In this document: positions 1-12,732 of the stretch, in pieces
How the letters are laid out: every line of letters begins with the position of its first letter
Position numbering within the stretch: position 1 is the first letter of the stretch
Source of the DNA: Baylisascaris procyonis
Lineage: Eukaryota > Nematoda > Chromadorea > Rhabditida > Ascarididae
NCBI GenBank assembly: GCA_037389465.1
Contig: JAZARR010000087.1
Coordinates: 1-64,000 of the forward strand
Reading direction: 5' to 3'
DNA: 64,000 nucleotides
Made by a program: the position numbers and the translations under genes
Notes under the pieces: generated by a model
The model's input: the letters and a program-made list of their open reading frames with translations, nothing else
What the model was told of the DNA's origin: nothing
Database searches by the model: none

Positions 1-1592
1 GATAGTGCATCATTAGCAGCGGTTTCAATATCTCTTGCAGACTTAAAACGGCTAGTGTGCTGTCTCCTCGTATTCCGTAGTGAAATGATAGTTTCTTAAT
101 GAAAATTTTGAAGTAAATGCATACCTAGTCTTTCATGTCCTTTATCGCATTATGACCTCATCAGTGCTTTTAGCATCGTTATCACTATCGAATCACTGTA
201 CGAATATAGATCGGTTCAGCTGCAGTTCCATGTTTTAGATACGAGAGCAGAGTGCTTTCTTACTGTTCTCGTTCTCTTCCTGTGCTTACATCTTTGTTCG
301 CTAATTTATTTCCAGTTGAGTTTTATCATTTTTGGATATCTAATAAAATGTTGCTTATTGACTCGTACGTCGTGTTAATGGGCTGTTAGCTGCAGCGAAA
401 GTATTAATTGGCAATGTATTAGCGAAATCGAAAGGTGAGATGTTTAGAGATGGAGCTGCTGGAAGTGAGCAACGAGTTTCGAAGAGGGATTGTGGTCTAT
501 GCAAACCCGCTTTAAGAATACAGTGGTGGGATAGGAGCTGTGATATGTGAATGATCGGCATTACGCACTTCATTTGTAGTTGCTGAATCTTAAACGCTTT
601 TACCAGTTTGTTTATTCCCGTCGTTTAGTATGGGGATGTATGTTATCCACGGTTGACAAAGAGGACTAGAGGGGTTATCGGGCGGACAGATCCTTTGTGG
701 TCGTGGCTCTAGCTAGAAGCCCAACGTACAATTCGGCTAGCAGTTGTCGAACTGCGGCAGGGCTGAGGAAACAAGGTCGTTCTTGAACTTCGTGATTTAT
801 TGATAGGAATGTGGAAGGAGGGTTGCAATATGGGTTCATGTGAAAGGCACTGAGAATTAAATATGAGAGAGACTGGATTACGAGAGAGGTGTGGTCTTAT
901 TCTGATGAATAGTTCATTAGTCCAGGCGAAGGATGCGTGTTGCGGGGATGGAGTTGTTGCAGCGGTGTTAATGTTGTTATCAATATGTTTGTGTCAACCG
1001 GTCCTGACGAGCTTGCACCCATTTATTCTTTGGTCTCTATTGGTTGTCTTCATTAATGGACTGCAAGTACTTAAGTACTGAAAACTTCTCTTTTTGGTCG
1101 TGGTCGAGTCCAGCCCTTAGGAACCTCTGCGAACGGGATTATTAATGGGAAACTGTCAGTCGTGAGGCGTGCCGTTGTTGGGCTTGCCTATTTCCGTTGG
1201 CCATCTCGAATTGTCTTCAGGAGCTCATTGTTCCCTGTTGGCTTAAAAAGTAGTAGCCTAGAGTGCAATGATATTGTGGCCCAGAATGGATCATTGACAC
1301 TTGGAAGATTGCTCTGCGAGGAGATGATGATGATTTTTTGCCTTCAGATCTTGTTTCAAGCGTACTGAATATTGCGACACAAGTATCTTACGTTCGCTCG
1401 GCACGAGTTTAATTTGATCCCTTGTTTTATTATCATGTCTGATGAGGCCATAATAAATGAGTTGAGAGGGAATCCGTTGTTGCGGTTTGCTGAGAATAAA
1501 TAAGCATTTTTCGATGGCGGCTATGAGAGCAAGAATTCGAAAAAACGAAAGAACGAACCGTACTCAACAAAGTTCCTGCATTTGTAGCGCGA
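1..1592. other. Region upstream of NEMF, no gene recognised
   Basis: I see no conserved protein, RNA gene or repeat array here. The open frames are short (up to about 72 codons), overlap on both strands and resemble no family I know. The 3' part presumably holds the NEMF promoter and 5' leader, but no specific element can be pointed to. Confidence 0.5.
1581..1587 (+). promoter_or_regulatory. Possible spliced-leader (trans-splice) acceptor of NEMF
   Basis: A TTTGTAG stretch ends 5 nt before the NEMF start codon at 1593. In nematodes such a 3' splice site just upstream of the ATG is often the trans-splicing acceptor. This is an inference from position and sequence only. Seven bases can occur by chance, and no leader sequence can be seen. 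Confidence 0.3.
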
Positions 1593-4500
1593 ATGAAGAG
1601 CCGCTTCTCGACTCTAGACGTGTTTGCTGTGGTTCATGATCTCAGGGCATTGCAAGGATTGCGAGTGACAAACGTCTACGATGTCGACTCAAAGACGTAC
1701 CTCATTCGTTTGCATATGTAATCGTTTTCTTCATAAATTTCCCTTAAGACATTTTTTAAATGTTTTTAAAATTTGACCGATCGACCAGCTCAAACGTTTC
1801 ATTTGGGTCAACATCTTGCTCTCGTGGACCAGTCGTTGGCCAGCCCATCCGTTTTAACCATCGCCGCTGTCGTGTCTCACTAGTCGAGAAAAATGGGTTG
1901 CAAAAATGGAGTAGTTAAGGCAGGATGGTGATAATTGCAGTCTGTAGTTTATAGTGCTTTATAGTGTTTGCGGTGAATAGGTGCTAGCAGATGAATTGAA
2001 AATCTTCGTAACCATTGAATAACTTCGCGTTGTGCATATTTGAAGTAGTATTATGTGTAATTTGCATCATTCGTCGTATCACCTCGATGGAATAGGCAGA
2101 AGGCGGCAGATTATCCGAATGACCAACATTTGACAAATCAGAAATGATATAAAATACATACGTAGCGTTTTCATGCACTTTTGCAGACTCGCTTCTCAGG
2201 AAATGTTTCTATTGGGTAATATTAAAATGAGAGTCATAGAAGCTACAGTGACGGAACTTGTTGGATGCGACGTACGCTAAAGTTGACCCGCTTCAAAGCT
2301 TTATCGCTCCTAGATTCGGTGTACTTTGACAATCTCTATCGCTCCTAGGCTCGAAGCGCGGCAAGAATTTTTAGAATGCCTCAAAGCTTATGTCGTCCCT
2401 AACTCCGAGAGTACTGGCTGCGGTCTTTGGGGCATCCCGAAGCGAAATTTTGATCCTGCGTTATTAAGCAGCGTGGGGTGACATGTATGGAATTGACCAG
2501 CCAAATGTGAAAAGAACTATAGACGTTTAAACGTTCCGGAAAGTTTTTGTTCGTCTTGTATTGGGCGGATTCTGATTTTACTGGTGTTAAGTTAACAAAA
2601 AACAAGAGAACGAGTCTTTTATGGAAGAGTTGCACAGGCGGTGGGGTCGGTTAAAATTTGCATATTTAGCTTGCTGATCAGGTGGACCGTTTACAAAGTA
2701 TATATTGTGCTGGCTGTTGTGGCTTGCTTCTTCACTTGCTTCTTTGCAGACCGGACGAAAAATGTTTCATAATGATGGAATCGGGGATGCGTTTACATAA
2801 GACGAGCTTCGAATGGCCGAAAGCGCAGTTCCCCTCGTCGTTCAGTATGAAATTAAGGAAGCATATCAAACAGAAACGACTGGAGAAGGTCGAACAACTT
2901 GGAGTCGATAGGATCGTTGATCTGCAGTTTGGAGCAGACGATCGTGCTTCGCATGTTATCGTTGAACTATACGATCGTGGCAATATTCTGCTTACCGATC
3001 ACCAATATGTTATTCTAAATGTGCTCAGACCGCGTACTGATAAGGACACCGATGTACGCTTTTCGGTAAGAGAAACGTATCCGATAGGAAATGCAAGACA
3101 AGAGGCGCTGATGCCATCTAGAGAGAGGCTGATCGAAATACTAACAGCAACAAAGAAAGGAGAATCTCTGAGACGTGCACTTGCTCCACTCACGCAGTAT
3201 GGACCTGCACTTATCGAGCATTCTTTACGCTTAGCAGGTATTTGCAGTAATGCACAGGTACGTTTTGGAGTATGTAGACGATCATCTATGCAAAATTGAA
3301 CCACTGAAAACTTGTTTATCAGTGCTTTTTTAGTAGTTTTCCAATCTTAGAAATAAACAACATATTTGAATTTGGTAGTGGTGAAAGAAGAAAAAGAAAA
3401 ATCTGTGTTCGCAAGGAATTCGCAAAGAACGAAAATGAGGTGTGATATATGTCAGCCACAGTGGAACTTAATTTCACTTCCATTTGTGCTCATTTCGCTA
3501 CTTGATATTGTCCGAGTGTAAATTTCCTGCCACAGTAAGCCACATTTTCTATTAGGTTGTTTTGGTCAATTAAAGGAGAGGTTGCTCTTAATTTGTTTTA
3601 GGAAATGAGGGTGGCTTTTATATTTATGGTTTAAAATATTCTTACATTGATATTCACATTTTATGTTTCTACTCATGTTCAATGAGAAAAACCATCTTAG
3701 CGGTTGATCCGTTCACGCGTTTGATTTTATCATGAAACGAAACGGTGAAGGCAAATATGTGTTGGAATGTTTAAATTGAGCTTTTATTAATATGCCTAAT
3801 TTATATTCTAAATTTTTAGTATTCTTTAAGATGATATTTAAGGTCAATGGTTGATTTCACAACTATGAATGTAATTCTTCGGTGTATTTTATTACTAGTC
3901 GCATGTATTTCTTGCGTGGCTAAGTGATATGCACTTTCAATGTGAAATTGAGTTAGCTTTTTTAGCTTATAAATATATGGTTAGGCGATATGTTACGCGT
4001 ATTGAAACAATCGAATTTATATCAAGTTGTCGATTTATAGATTGGTGTGAACATTTCGAACAGCGAAGAAGATATTCAAAAATTATTGAATGCAGTGGAT
4101 ATAGCACAAATCGTTTTCGATGAATTGCGACAAAATCGTTCACATGGCTTCATCATTTATAAGCTCGATACGCGTGCTGATGGACTTTCATTCGAAAGCT
4201 ATCAGGTGATGGTTATTTACAACACTTCAAAAAATTATTAAACTCCTCTATTGGGATATATAAACGTCTATTACTATGACAATCGTGCATTTTCTCAATC
4301 GCTGTTCAATTTAATTACACACATTAAATGCAGTAGTGGTGGAATGTTAACATATGTTGACAGCAATTTATGTTTTTATGTTTACGTGGATGCATTAATA
4401 TTGCCGTAGCGACCTGAGGTTATATCCTAGCTATTGGGGGCTTATTATCGGTTTTTTAGCAGATTTGCAATTTTAATAAGTTTTTGTGCTGCTATGAGGT

Positions 4501-7500
4501 CATATTCGTGGTGCTGCAATTATCCAATGTCTTATTTATATTTTTGATGTGTTAGCATGAGAAATTGGTAGCGAAATGCGAAATTGCTCAGTCCAAAATT
4601 GACGGGCTTTTTAATTAGTATCGTTTTATCGGCATTGAATTGATTTCGGATTCCCTTTCTTTGATGGGCCGTCAAATGATATTTGCAAACCTTTTTATCT
4701 AAGATTTATAGAAGCATTGATTTATTTGAGAGTTTTACTGAATTCTTTGAAACGCGCCAAAAAGCAGTGCAGAAAATTCGTTCTGGCGGGGAACTGTGTT
4801 TCGCTGATTTTTTTTTTTCTGATAGAATTCCTGTTTTTTTAAGGAATTTCATCCGTATCGTTTCAAGCAGTTTGAATCGGAAAACTTGCGAGAGTTTGAT
4901 AGTTTTTCGGAATGTGTCGACGAATATTTCTCGAAAATCGAGTCACAGAAGGCCGATCAGAGAGCGTTGAATGCCGAACGCGAAGCATTAAAAAAGCTCG
5001 AAAATGTCAAACGAGATCAACAGGTTAGTATCGCTATATCGAACAGTTTATTTATCATCTATAGTGTCCTTAATAGTTTAATTGTATTCTTGCCATAGAG
5101 ATGTCCAGTTGAGAGAAAAGTGATAGACAGGGAGACCCAAGAAGCAGGAGAAGGGCCGTCTTTGAATGCATGAATGACAGAATTCTCACCACATTTTGGG
5201 CATATAAATCTAAATCGAATTCTGATTTTTGTTTGTGAATAATTGTCGATTTCAATGAAAAACTCATCGGCTCGAAATGTTTTAAATACGTTTTTACAAT
5301 AAAAGAAGGCACTCAGATTTCAGGTGTTGAAATATTAGACATTTTTTGTTTCTTTCTGTTCATCGATCCCAAAATGTTATGACTGAACCTATTATTAATG
5401 AGCGTTCTTTTGGCGGTGGTGTGCTTGTTTGTGGTAGCAGTCTTTATGTACTCGTATATTTATATAAATATGAATGTAAATGAATGATTAAGTAAATAAA
5501 CAAATAAAGGTTAAATCATTCGAATGAATATTGTATTGTTGATGTTGTACTTTTACTCACTGAAAAAATTTTGTTGTTAAGGAGCGTATTGAATCTTTGG
5601 AACTGGCTCAAGCTGAGAAAAGGCAAATGGCCGAGTTGATCGAATTGAACAGCGAGCTGGTTGATAAGGCTTTACTCATTATTCGTTCAGCAATCGCTAA
5701 TCAGGTTACTTCCTGCTTATTATACATTATCTTTCCTTTACAAGTTCCTTTTTTATTTTTGTTATTAGATTCCAGTTTTTTCAGTCTTCTCATCTTGTTC
5801 TTGGAAATGATCAATTTTTGATGATAAGGCTGGCACTTCTTATTTTTTCATGTTTTAAGCATCTTACTAAACCTCTCTCTTATAATTAAATAGTTAGCGG
5901 GAGTAGAACACGTTGATACTATTATGGTCAACGAGTTTGCCATGAAACAAAGTAGCGTAAACATGTTTCATTGATGAATGATATGTATTTGCAGTTGACT
6001 TGGGAGATAATCGAGGAGATGCGCATAAAAGCGAGTGAATCAGGCGATCCAATTGCTTCATCGATTGTTGGCTTGAATCTGAACTCGAACGAGATGATGC
6101 TTTCCCTTCGAGACCCATATCATGATGACTCACCCCCTAGAAAGGTATGACATAGGGGTCAGTTGGAACTATCAGCCCAAGCAGTGGCTTACTTGTAAAC
6201 TAAATGGATGATCTTTAGGTACCAATCGATATCGCTCTATCGGCCTATCAGAATTCACGGAAATTTCATTCGGAAAAGAAAGCGGCCGTTGATAAAAAGC
6301 AGAAAACAATTTCTTCATCGGCAAGGGCACTTAAATCGGCACAGCTAAAAGCAAAGGAAACGCTGGCTACGGTATAGTCGTTTTTTGTTCATGTTGTGTT
6401 ATCATTTCATAGGTGTCATCAACAAAAGGTTCTCGAAATCTCTGGTTCGTCCTTTACTTCTCTTTATTTGGAGCAAAGGCATCAATGTGGATGCGTTTAA
6501 ATTGGTTGTGGATTTTATATCATGGGATGATAAGCAGTATGGGTGAAGTAATGTTATTTTTCTGTATTAGAGGATGGATTTCGGGTCTTTCTCAGTGTCA
6601 ACTAACAGTGTTTTCTGTTTGTTTTCTCGCTCTCTGGCCTCCTAGAATGCGATATTAATCGATGGTCACATTGATGGAACCTATTTGCCGCTTGCCTTCC
6701 GCATCGTTCGTTGATTTTATCAATTTGTCTTCCACTTCAACACTAACATTAATTTATTTATCGACAAAATAGCTCCTGTTTTGTTGCGGTTACTTTAACC
6801 TGCTGGTTTTGATATGGATTTCAGTTATTAGTTGTAGAATCTGGTCGCTCAATGTATAAATGGTTGTAGTTAAATTTCGGTTTTCAATATGTAGTTTTTC
6901 GATTATCCGAGCTGCTACCGATTGAACATTAGAAATCTTCATTAATTAGTGGCTCGGATAAAGGGCCAGTGTGGTAAACGTCTACGTCCAGTCGTATCAA
7001 CATTTTGAAACTGGTTCGAGATCGGTTTTAGTAAAGTGGTTTGATTAGTCGGCGCGTTTTAATTGGCCTTTTGTGACATGTGAACATTTGAGGTTGTTAG
7101 AAAGGCTTCCATCTGAGTTTTTAATCATTGCGCAGCGCGGATCAAGCAGCTCAAAAATCTGGGTGTTTTGTTAGGCAGGTTGGATTTAACATCGTAAGTC
7201 ATGCTAGAATGCACTAGTCTGCTGAATTTGCTGTGTTACATGGTCACATCATAAGGCTGTCATTTATTGGATTTAGAATCCATTCTCTTCACTTAATTAT
7301 TTATTGAAGCTGAATGTTTTGAAGGTGCGTGCAAAAGCGGATGTTGTGAAATCTCGGCGACAAATGTGGTTCGAGAAATTTCTTTGGTTTGTTAGCTCTG
7401 AGAACTACCTCGTTATTGGAGGTCGAGACGCACAGCAGAATGAACTCCTCGTTAAAAGGTTTTGAAAATTTTTTCTTATTCATGAAAACGACTAAATGAA

Positions 7501-10500
7501 CTCATACATGGCGAAACTAAATGGATTCATACATGGTTTTTTAGATTTAACTTGCTTTTATCATCGATTGTCGTTTTAAAAAATATTTTTCCTCTTCTTT
7601 CATCATAGAACTCTTCTTTAAATTGTCTAATTATGACTGGACTACTGCCCAATTTGTAAAAGTGGTGTGGGCAAGTTTTCTTCTTTAAATTGTCTAATTA
7701 TGACTGGACTACTCAATAACGTAGTTCTTACCGCTTTTTACTTGTGATCATTGGAAGCAGTTTGGAGTAGAAATTTTCTATTCTTTGGCATAACGGTTAA
7801 ATTTTTTGAGGAAAATCGATTCGCCTTCATAAATTATTTGGTCGGGCCCACTTGAGCACACCATTTCGTAGGCGAGCTATAGTCTCTTGCGTGCCAGGAT
7901 CACTGATCTAAAATCTATTCTTCCAGGAGGACAGGGTCTCCCACATGCTAATTGTTGTTCGAGAATAGAATAAAAATCTGCTTTTGCAGTTATCGCTGTT
8001 AGTTTTGCGGTCAGGCTGGTTTGTCTGTTCGTAAGTTTTTGTCATTAGCGGATTTGATAGGTTTTAGTAGGCGTTTGTTTATCAGAGATAGGAGTTTGTT
8101 ATAGCGATGACTTGATTGTTTGTCCAACGCTTATTTGGGGAGTGATCATTTTGTAGTTGTTATGTTATAACACTTATATACTTAACACAATTAAGCATAT
8201 TGCAGATACCTAAGAACAGGAGACATCTACGTGCACGCAGATGTTAGGGGTGCTTCATCGGTGGTAATTCGGAACAAAGTAAACGGAGGGGAGATACCAC
8301 CGAAAACACTCAATGAGGCCGGTTCGATGGCCGTTTGCTATTCGTCAGCCTGGGAAGCGAAAGTGATTGCGGCTGCGTGGTGGGTGTATCACCATCAGGC
8401 ATGTTGCCCTTTCCTTCTCTGCCACTTTGTTGTTGTGAAAAATGTCGCAAGGATTGTTTGTTTAATAAGTCCAAGCTACATACTTTAGAGCAGAGCCATG
8501 TAGCAGTCTTACCTTCAAATTTCTTTGAGTAACAGTAATTTTTTTGAAATGTCATAATCAGAAGGTCTAATCACAGTACATATGATTTATATGCGATGAA
8601 ACAACCTATGAGGAAAAGTTTGATTACAGTTTTCTTGTTTTTCTCTTAAAACAGGTTCTTTTACAACTCTGTTACTTTCTTATTCAGCATTAATTGTTAC
8701 ATAAGAAAGTTTGCTGTACTGCATTAAGTATTTTATATACCTTGTTTATTTGCCGAATTATTCTTTTGAGCATGCGAGCATGAAGAGCAGTCATATGAAA
8801 GAGGTGCGCGGCGCTATTGATATGCGCATTTGCTTTGGCTTATGCCGCCTTTCACGACTGTTTTTGTGCGAGAAATGAAAGTGGCTTTGCGAAGCCTTGT
8901 ATGTTATTCTTAAAGAAGTGCATCGTTGGCTTATTTTTATGATGGGTCGCTTGCTTCCTCTTACCCTGTATTGTGCGTGAAATTTGGAACCATCCAATTC
9001 CCCTCCCCCTCTTCTTCCCTCACTTCGATCTCAAAGTTCTTGTCTCTAAGGCATACTCTAAGGCATCCATTTTCATGAGTACTTCGCTCCCCAGGTCGGG
9101 ACACGTATATTAGCTGTTGAATTATTAAAAGCTTTCTTCAATGTTCTGTTCAGTGAAAGATTGGAGAGAAGTTAGTTGAACAATGGGACATGGCAAGCGT
9201 TTTTCATTTCCGAACGTTATATTTATTCACAGGTCTCACGTGCGGCACCAACGGGTGAATATTTGACTCCAGGAAGCTTTATGATTCGTGGTAAGAAGAA
9301 TTTTCTACCATCATGTCAGCTGCAAATGGGATTTGGATTGATGTTTAAACTGGATGAGGACTCCGTGGAGAGACATCGAGGAGAGCGCAAAGTAGCCATC
9401 GCTTCGACTGTTGATAGTGAATCTTCCACGAACAGTCCAGACGGGCTGGAGGATGAGATTCAAGTGGGAATGAGCGAATCTGAAGAGGAAGGAGAAGAGG
9501 AAGAAAAAGAAGAAGGAGGAGAAGGAAAGACAAAACAGACCTCATCTGACAACGATGAACAATTTCCCGATGTTCAGGCAAATATTTTTCCTGCCCTTCG
9601 AAGTTGCTAAGACGATCATTTTATAGTTTCAGTCTATGTTTCATCTTTCCGGTCTTTCTTTTTGCGAAGTGTATTTTCATGTTTCTTATTAAGATATGCC
9701 GCGAATTGTTGCGCTATCGTTTATTTCCTAGCTACGTAGGACATCTTACGATATGTCGCATAAAGGCTGTAACGGCGATTATACCACTGCTGCCAACTTT
9801 GCAGTCGTTCCAAAGTTCCCTACAGTGTCGTGGCGCGTTCTTCCACCAGCTGGCGCACAAAAGTGTTAGAATCAACTAATCTATCCCACCATTACAAATA
9901 GAGCAGCGGCATAGGTTTTTTTTTGCGTATTGATTGATGAGTACAGTGTTTCAGTTGACAGCGTTAGTATGTGTTCATGCAACTATTCAAAACTGAAATC
10001 ACGAGTATCGATTTTGCGTGCGGCTGTAACGCGGAAACTTTACAATAATGTAGCAGTTACAAATGTTGTTTGCATTTATAGCTCTGTAGTGTGCACCGAT
10101 TTCGCCGGAGGCTTAATTATTTCATTAGGCAAATGTCGGGTAAATATGCTTGTTTGTAGGTTGTTCTGTTCTGTTTAGCTCGTAAATTATCGATGCAGTT
10201 ATGTGAGGGCTTGGGTTCAGGTTCCATTTACAATTAAACTTTTGATTATCGGTCTGATCCAAGCCATCTATTCGTGGACTGCATTTCTGCTTCCTCAAAG
10301 AAACTAAATATCCATTGCGTTGCCTGGGAACTTGTTGCGATCAGTGTGAGCACTTCTTGAAACAATAATCTTGTTGTCAACACTTAGCATTTGCTCTATA
10401 AACTCCAGCCGGCTCACTACTGAAATTTTATTTGTTGCAAAAGAAGTGCGTTTTTTGTTTGCAGGTAAGCCTAAGTGGCGTTGTAAATGTTGGTGGAAGT

Positions 10501-12732
10501 GCTGAAGGTGATGAAGAATATTCGATAATTCAAGTGGGACCAATGGTTGGGCCGATTCGAACGGAAAACGAGCGTGCTAGAGAAAAATATGTTGAAAATG
10601 TGCGGAAAAAGGAGGAAACTACGAGGAAAAAGAATCGCCCGTTAACAATAAGACAGAAGCATAAGGCACAGAAAATCAAGAAGAAGTATGCCGATCAAGA
10701 GGAGGATGAACGCATTATGAGAGCCGATTGGCTTGGATCGAGAGAGGTTGCGACCAAGGAATACCAAGGTTTGCACCTATTAGAGATGAAAGGCTAGAAA
10801 TTTCCGGAACCTTTCCCCAAGAAATTTTATTTCTCAAGCTGAATAATACAGGAAAATTGAACGTCGCTCGATAAACGTTACAGGTTTTTTCTTTGAAAAA
10901 AAAATCGACTTATTTGTTTTAAGATGAAGAAGGCGTTAAAGAAACATCAAGAAAGAATGGTACGAAAATCGCGGATGTATCAAGGCACAAAAGTACAACC
11001 GCAGATTTAGACCGAGGAGAACAAGGAAAAGAGGATCGGGGTATTGTGCGTTCAACAGCAAAAGTTTGTTTTTATATCAGTTATTTAATTTGATCTGAAT
11101 TTTATCTTGTGATTACTGGCGCTGTTCCACATTTGGTTGCTTCGTTTCTGAAAGATCCGCAGATAGTTTGTTATTGTGTCTTTAGCTCGCTGTTGTTGCC
11201 TTTCGAGGGTTTGAAATGAATTTTCGAATAGCAAGCATACCCCGACTAATATAGGAAAGCGACCTTATTAGTCAGCATCATACATTTATAGAATTTGCCG
11301 GATTAGTTCGTGCTCTTTTATAGGCCTCACCAAAATAACAAATATGTAGGTGAATGATATGAATGCACTCGACGAACAATTCTATGTCGGTTTTAAGATT
11401 TCCAAATAAAGCATTCCAAATTGTCGTTTGTTTTATGAAGCATTTTGAGAGTCGTAGAAATTTGGCGAATAATATTGTTTCTCACATTTAAAATGACCAC
11501 CGACTGAAAGTTTCTCATGCGCAGGCTGCATATCTAGGCGAAATGCCGTGGGATGGCAAGCAAAGATATTTCTTCAGTAATCGTGGCTTGGAGTCTCGCG
11601 TTGGCAATCAGCCTTTGGGTAAATGTTTTCATTGCTGTCTAAAGTTATTTGAGAAATCTGTTCGAAAACTGTGTCGGCCATCAGAAGGGAACCAAAGATT
11701 TATTTCCTTTGTTGTCATAAAAGTGAAGCATTTAGAGGTGAAATGAGATGAGTATCATTTAGGTGCAGGAAGAAGAGGAAGAGGTGGACGAAAGCGATTT
11801 GCGGAATATGGGGGAGGAAGAGACCAAAATGCTTGATTCGCTAACGTGGAGACCACTCCCTGGCGATGCTCTGTTATATGCTGTTGTTGTGGTGGCACCC
11901 TATCATACAATGCTGAATTTCAAATATAAGGTCAAACTGACCCCAGGAACCGGCAAGCGAGGAAAGGCAGCAAAAAATGCAGTCGCCCTCTTCCAGGTTT
12001 GAATTTTTTTAAATTTTGTTTTAAAAGATTCAGCTCAGATTATCGTTTTGCTTGAACTCAAATTTGAACTGTAAGCAGTTTTCAGCGAACCTTAGAAGGG
12101 GTATTGAATTGATTCCTTTACCCAAGATACCTGGATGGAGTTGTTCTTCGAAGATTTTTTGTCATTTTGAGCTCGCTTCTTTGCCGGAGAACATTCACCA
12201 CTGCAGCAGTTTGCTGTGGGACATCGTTTGAATACTTAGCGTTTGAAGTGAAGTCGAGATGTAAGAATTTTGCTAACGCCCTTTCATCTTAAAAGTGATC
12301 TGTCGCTGCTGGGATTTTTTTCTCGAATACTGGCCAAATATGTATCAACTCTTTGAAAATGACGAATCGAGTCGGTATTGAATAGTTAATAGATGAAAGC
12401 TTCGTCGCCATGCAGGGAGGATAAATTTTATAACAGATAGGTTGTTTCGAAACCATTTAGGATAGGGGTCATGGGAACTGTAAGTTTGCAAACCTGGTCG
12501 TTGGAAGAGTGGAGATTTGCTTATTGAGAGCAGAAAAAGATTCGTAAAAGTGTAATTGCTGATCCACCTCCGAGCGGGATAGGCGCGCTTGTAAAGAATG
12601 GACTTGCAGAGAGAAAAGAATGCTTCACCGGAAGAGAGAAATCTGTTACGTGTACTGGCCGTTGACGATCAAATCGCTCGCAATATCCCTGGCAAAGTGC
12701 GAGTCTCGGCACCCCATCTGAACAAGAAGTAA
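1593..12732 (+). CDS. NEMF: NEMF / Rqc2 / Caliban orthologue (NFACT family), multi-exon gene
   Basis: NEMF binds stalled 60S-peptidyl-tRNA complexes, recruits the Listerin ubiquitin ligase and directs C-terminal tailing of the stalled peptide. Exons read: 1593-1717, 2750-3257, 4041-4205, 4844-5023, 5582-5704, 5995-6144, 6219-6371, 7325-7458, 8206-8398, 9233-9577, 10465-10768, 10924-11063, 11763-11996, 12610-12732 (TAA). All phases agree and give about 959 codons, against 1076 in human. Exon 1 starts MKSRFSTLD, so the functional Asp9 is present; the LGVDRIVD motif gives Asp95-Arg96, equivalent to human D96-R97. The NFACT-N domain is exons 1-2, the coiled-coil arms exons 3-7, the NFACT-R domain ([38 protein letters not shown]) exons 8-10. 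An acidic, lysine-rich linker follows, then the NFACT-C domain ([15 protein letters not shown]). Introns after 8398 and 9577 appear to begin GC rather than GT. A further exon near 11525-11618 is possible but breaks frame, so I left it out. The end of exon 10 and exon 12 are the least certain parts. Confidence 0.95.
7614..7713. repeat. 33-bp direct duplication in a NEMF intron
   Basis: The same 33-bp stretch (beginning TTCTTTAAATTG, ending GGACTACT) occurs at 7614-7646 and 7681-7713, identical by eye and offset by 67 bp. It lies in the intron between exons 8 and 9. It looks like a local tandem duplication of about 67 bp whose other half has diverged. Confidence 0.85.

Noticed and set aside
2682..2749. 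Upstream start of the 205-codon ORF as the NEMF N-terminus.
   Set aside because: The true N-terminus, MKSRFSTLD, is at 1593. Positions 2682-2749 are intron ending in TTTGCAG.
5893..5974. Open stretch before NEMF exon 6 that could be coding.
   Set aside because: It ends in a stop, has no counterpart in NEMF relatives, and a clear acceptor lies at 5994.
7012..7026. GGTTCGAGATCGG as a B box of a tRNA outside the array.
   Set aside because: It lacks the CC end of the B box, and no cloverleaf can be drawn around it.
11525..11618. An extra NEMF exon with [14 protein letters not shown].
   Set aside because: Its 94-nt length breaks the frame of the well-supported next exon. The alternative 81-nt version is in frame but gives an unlikely hydrophobic sequence.
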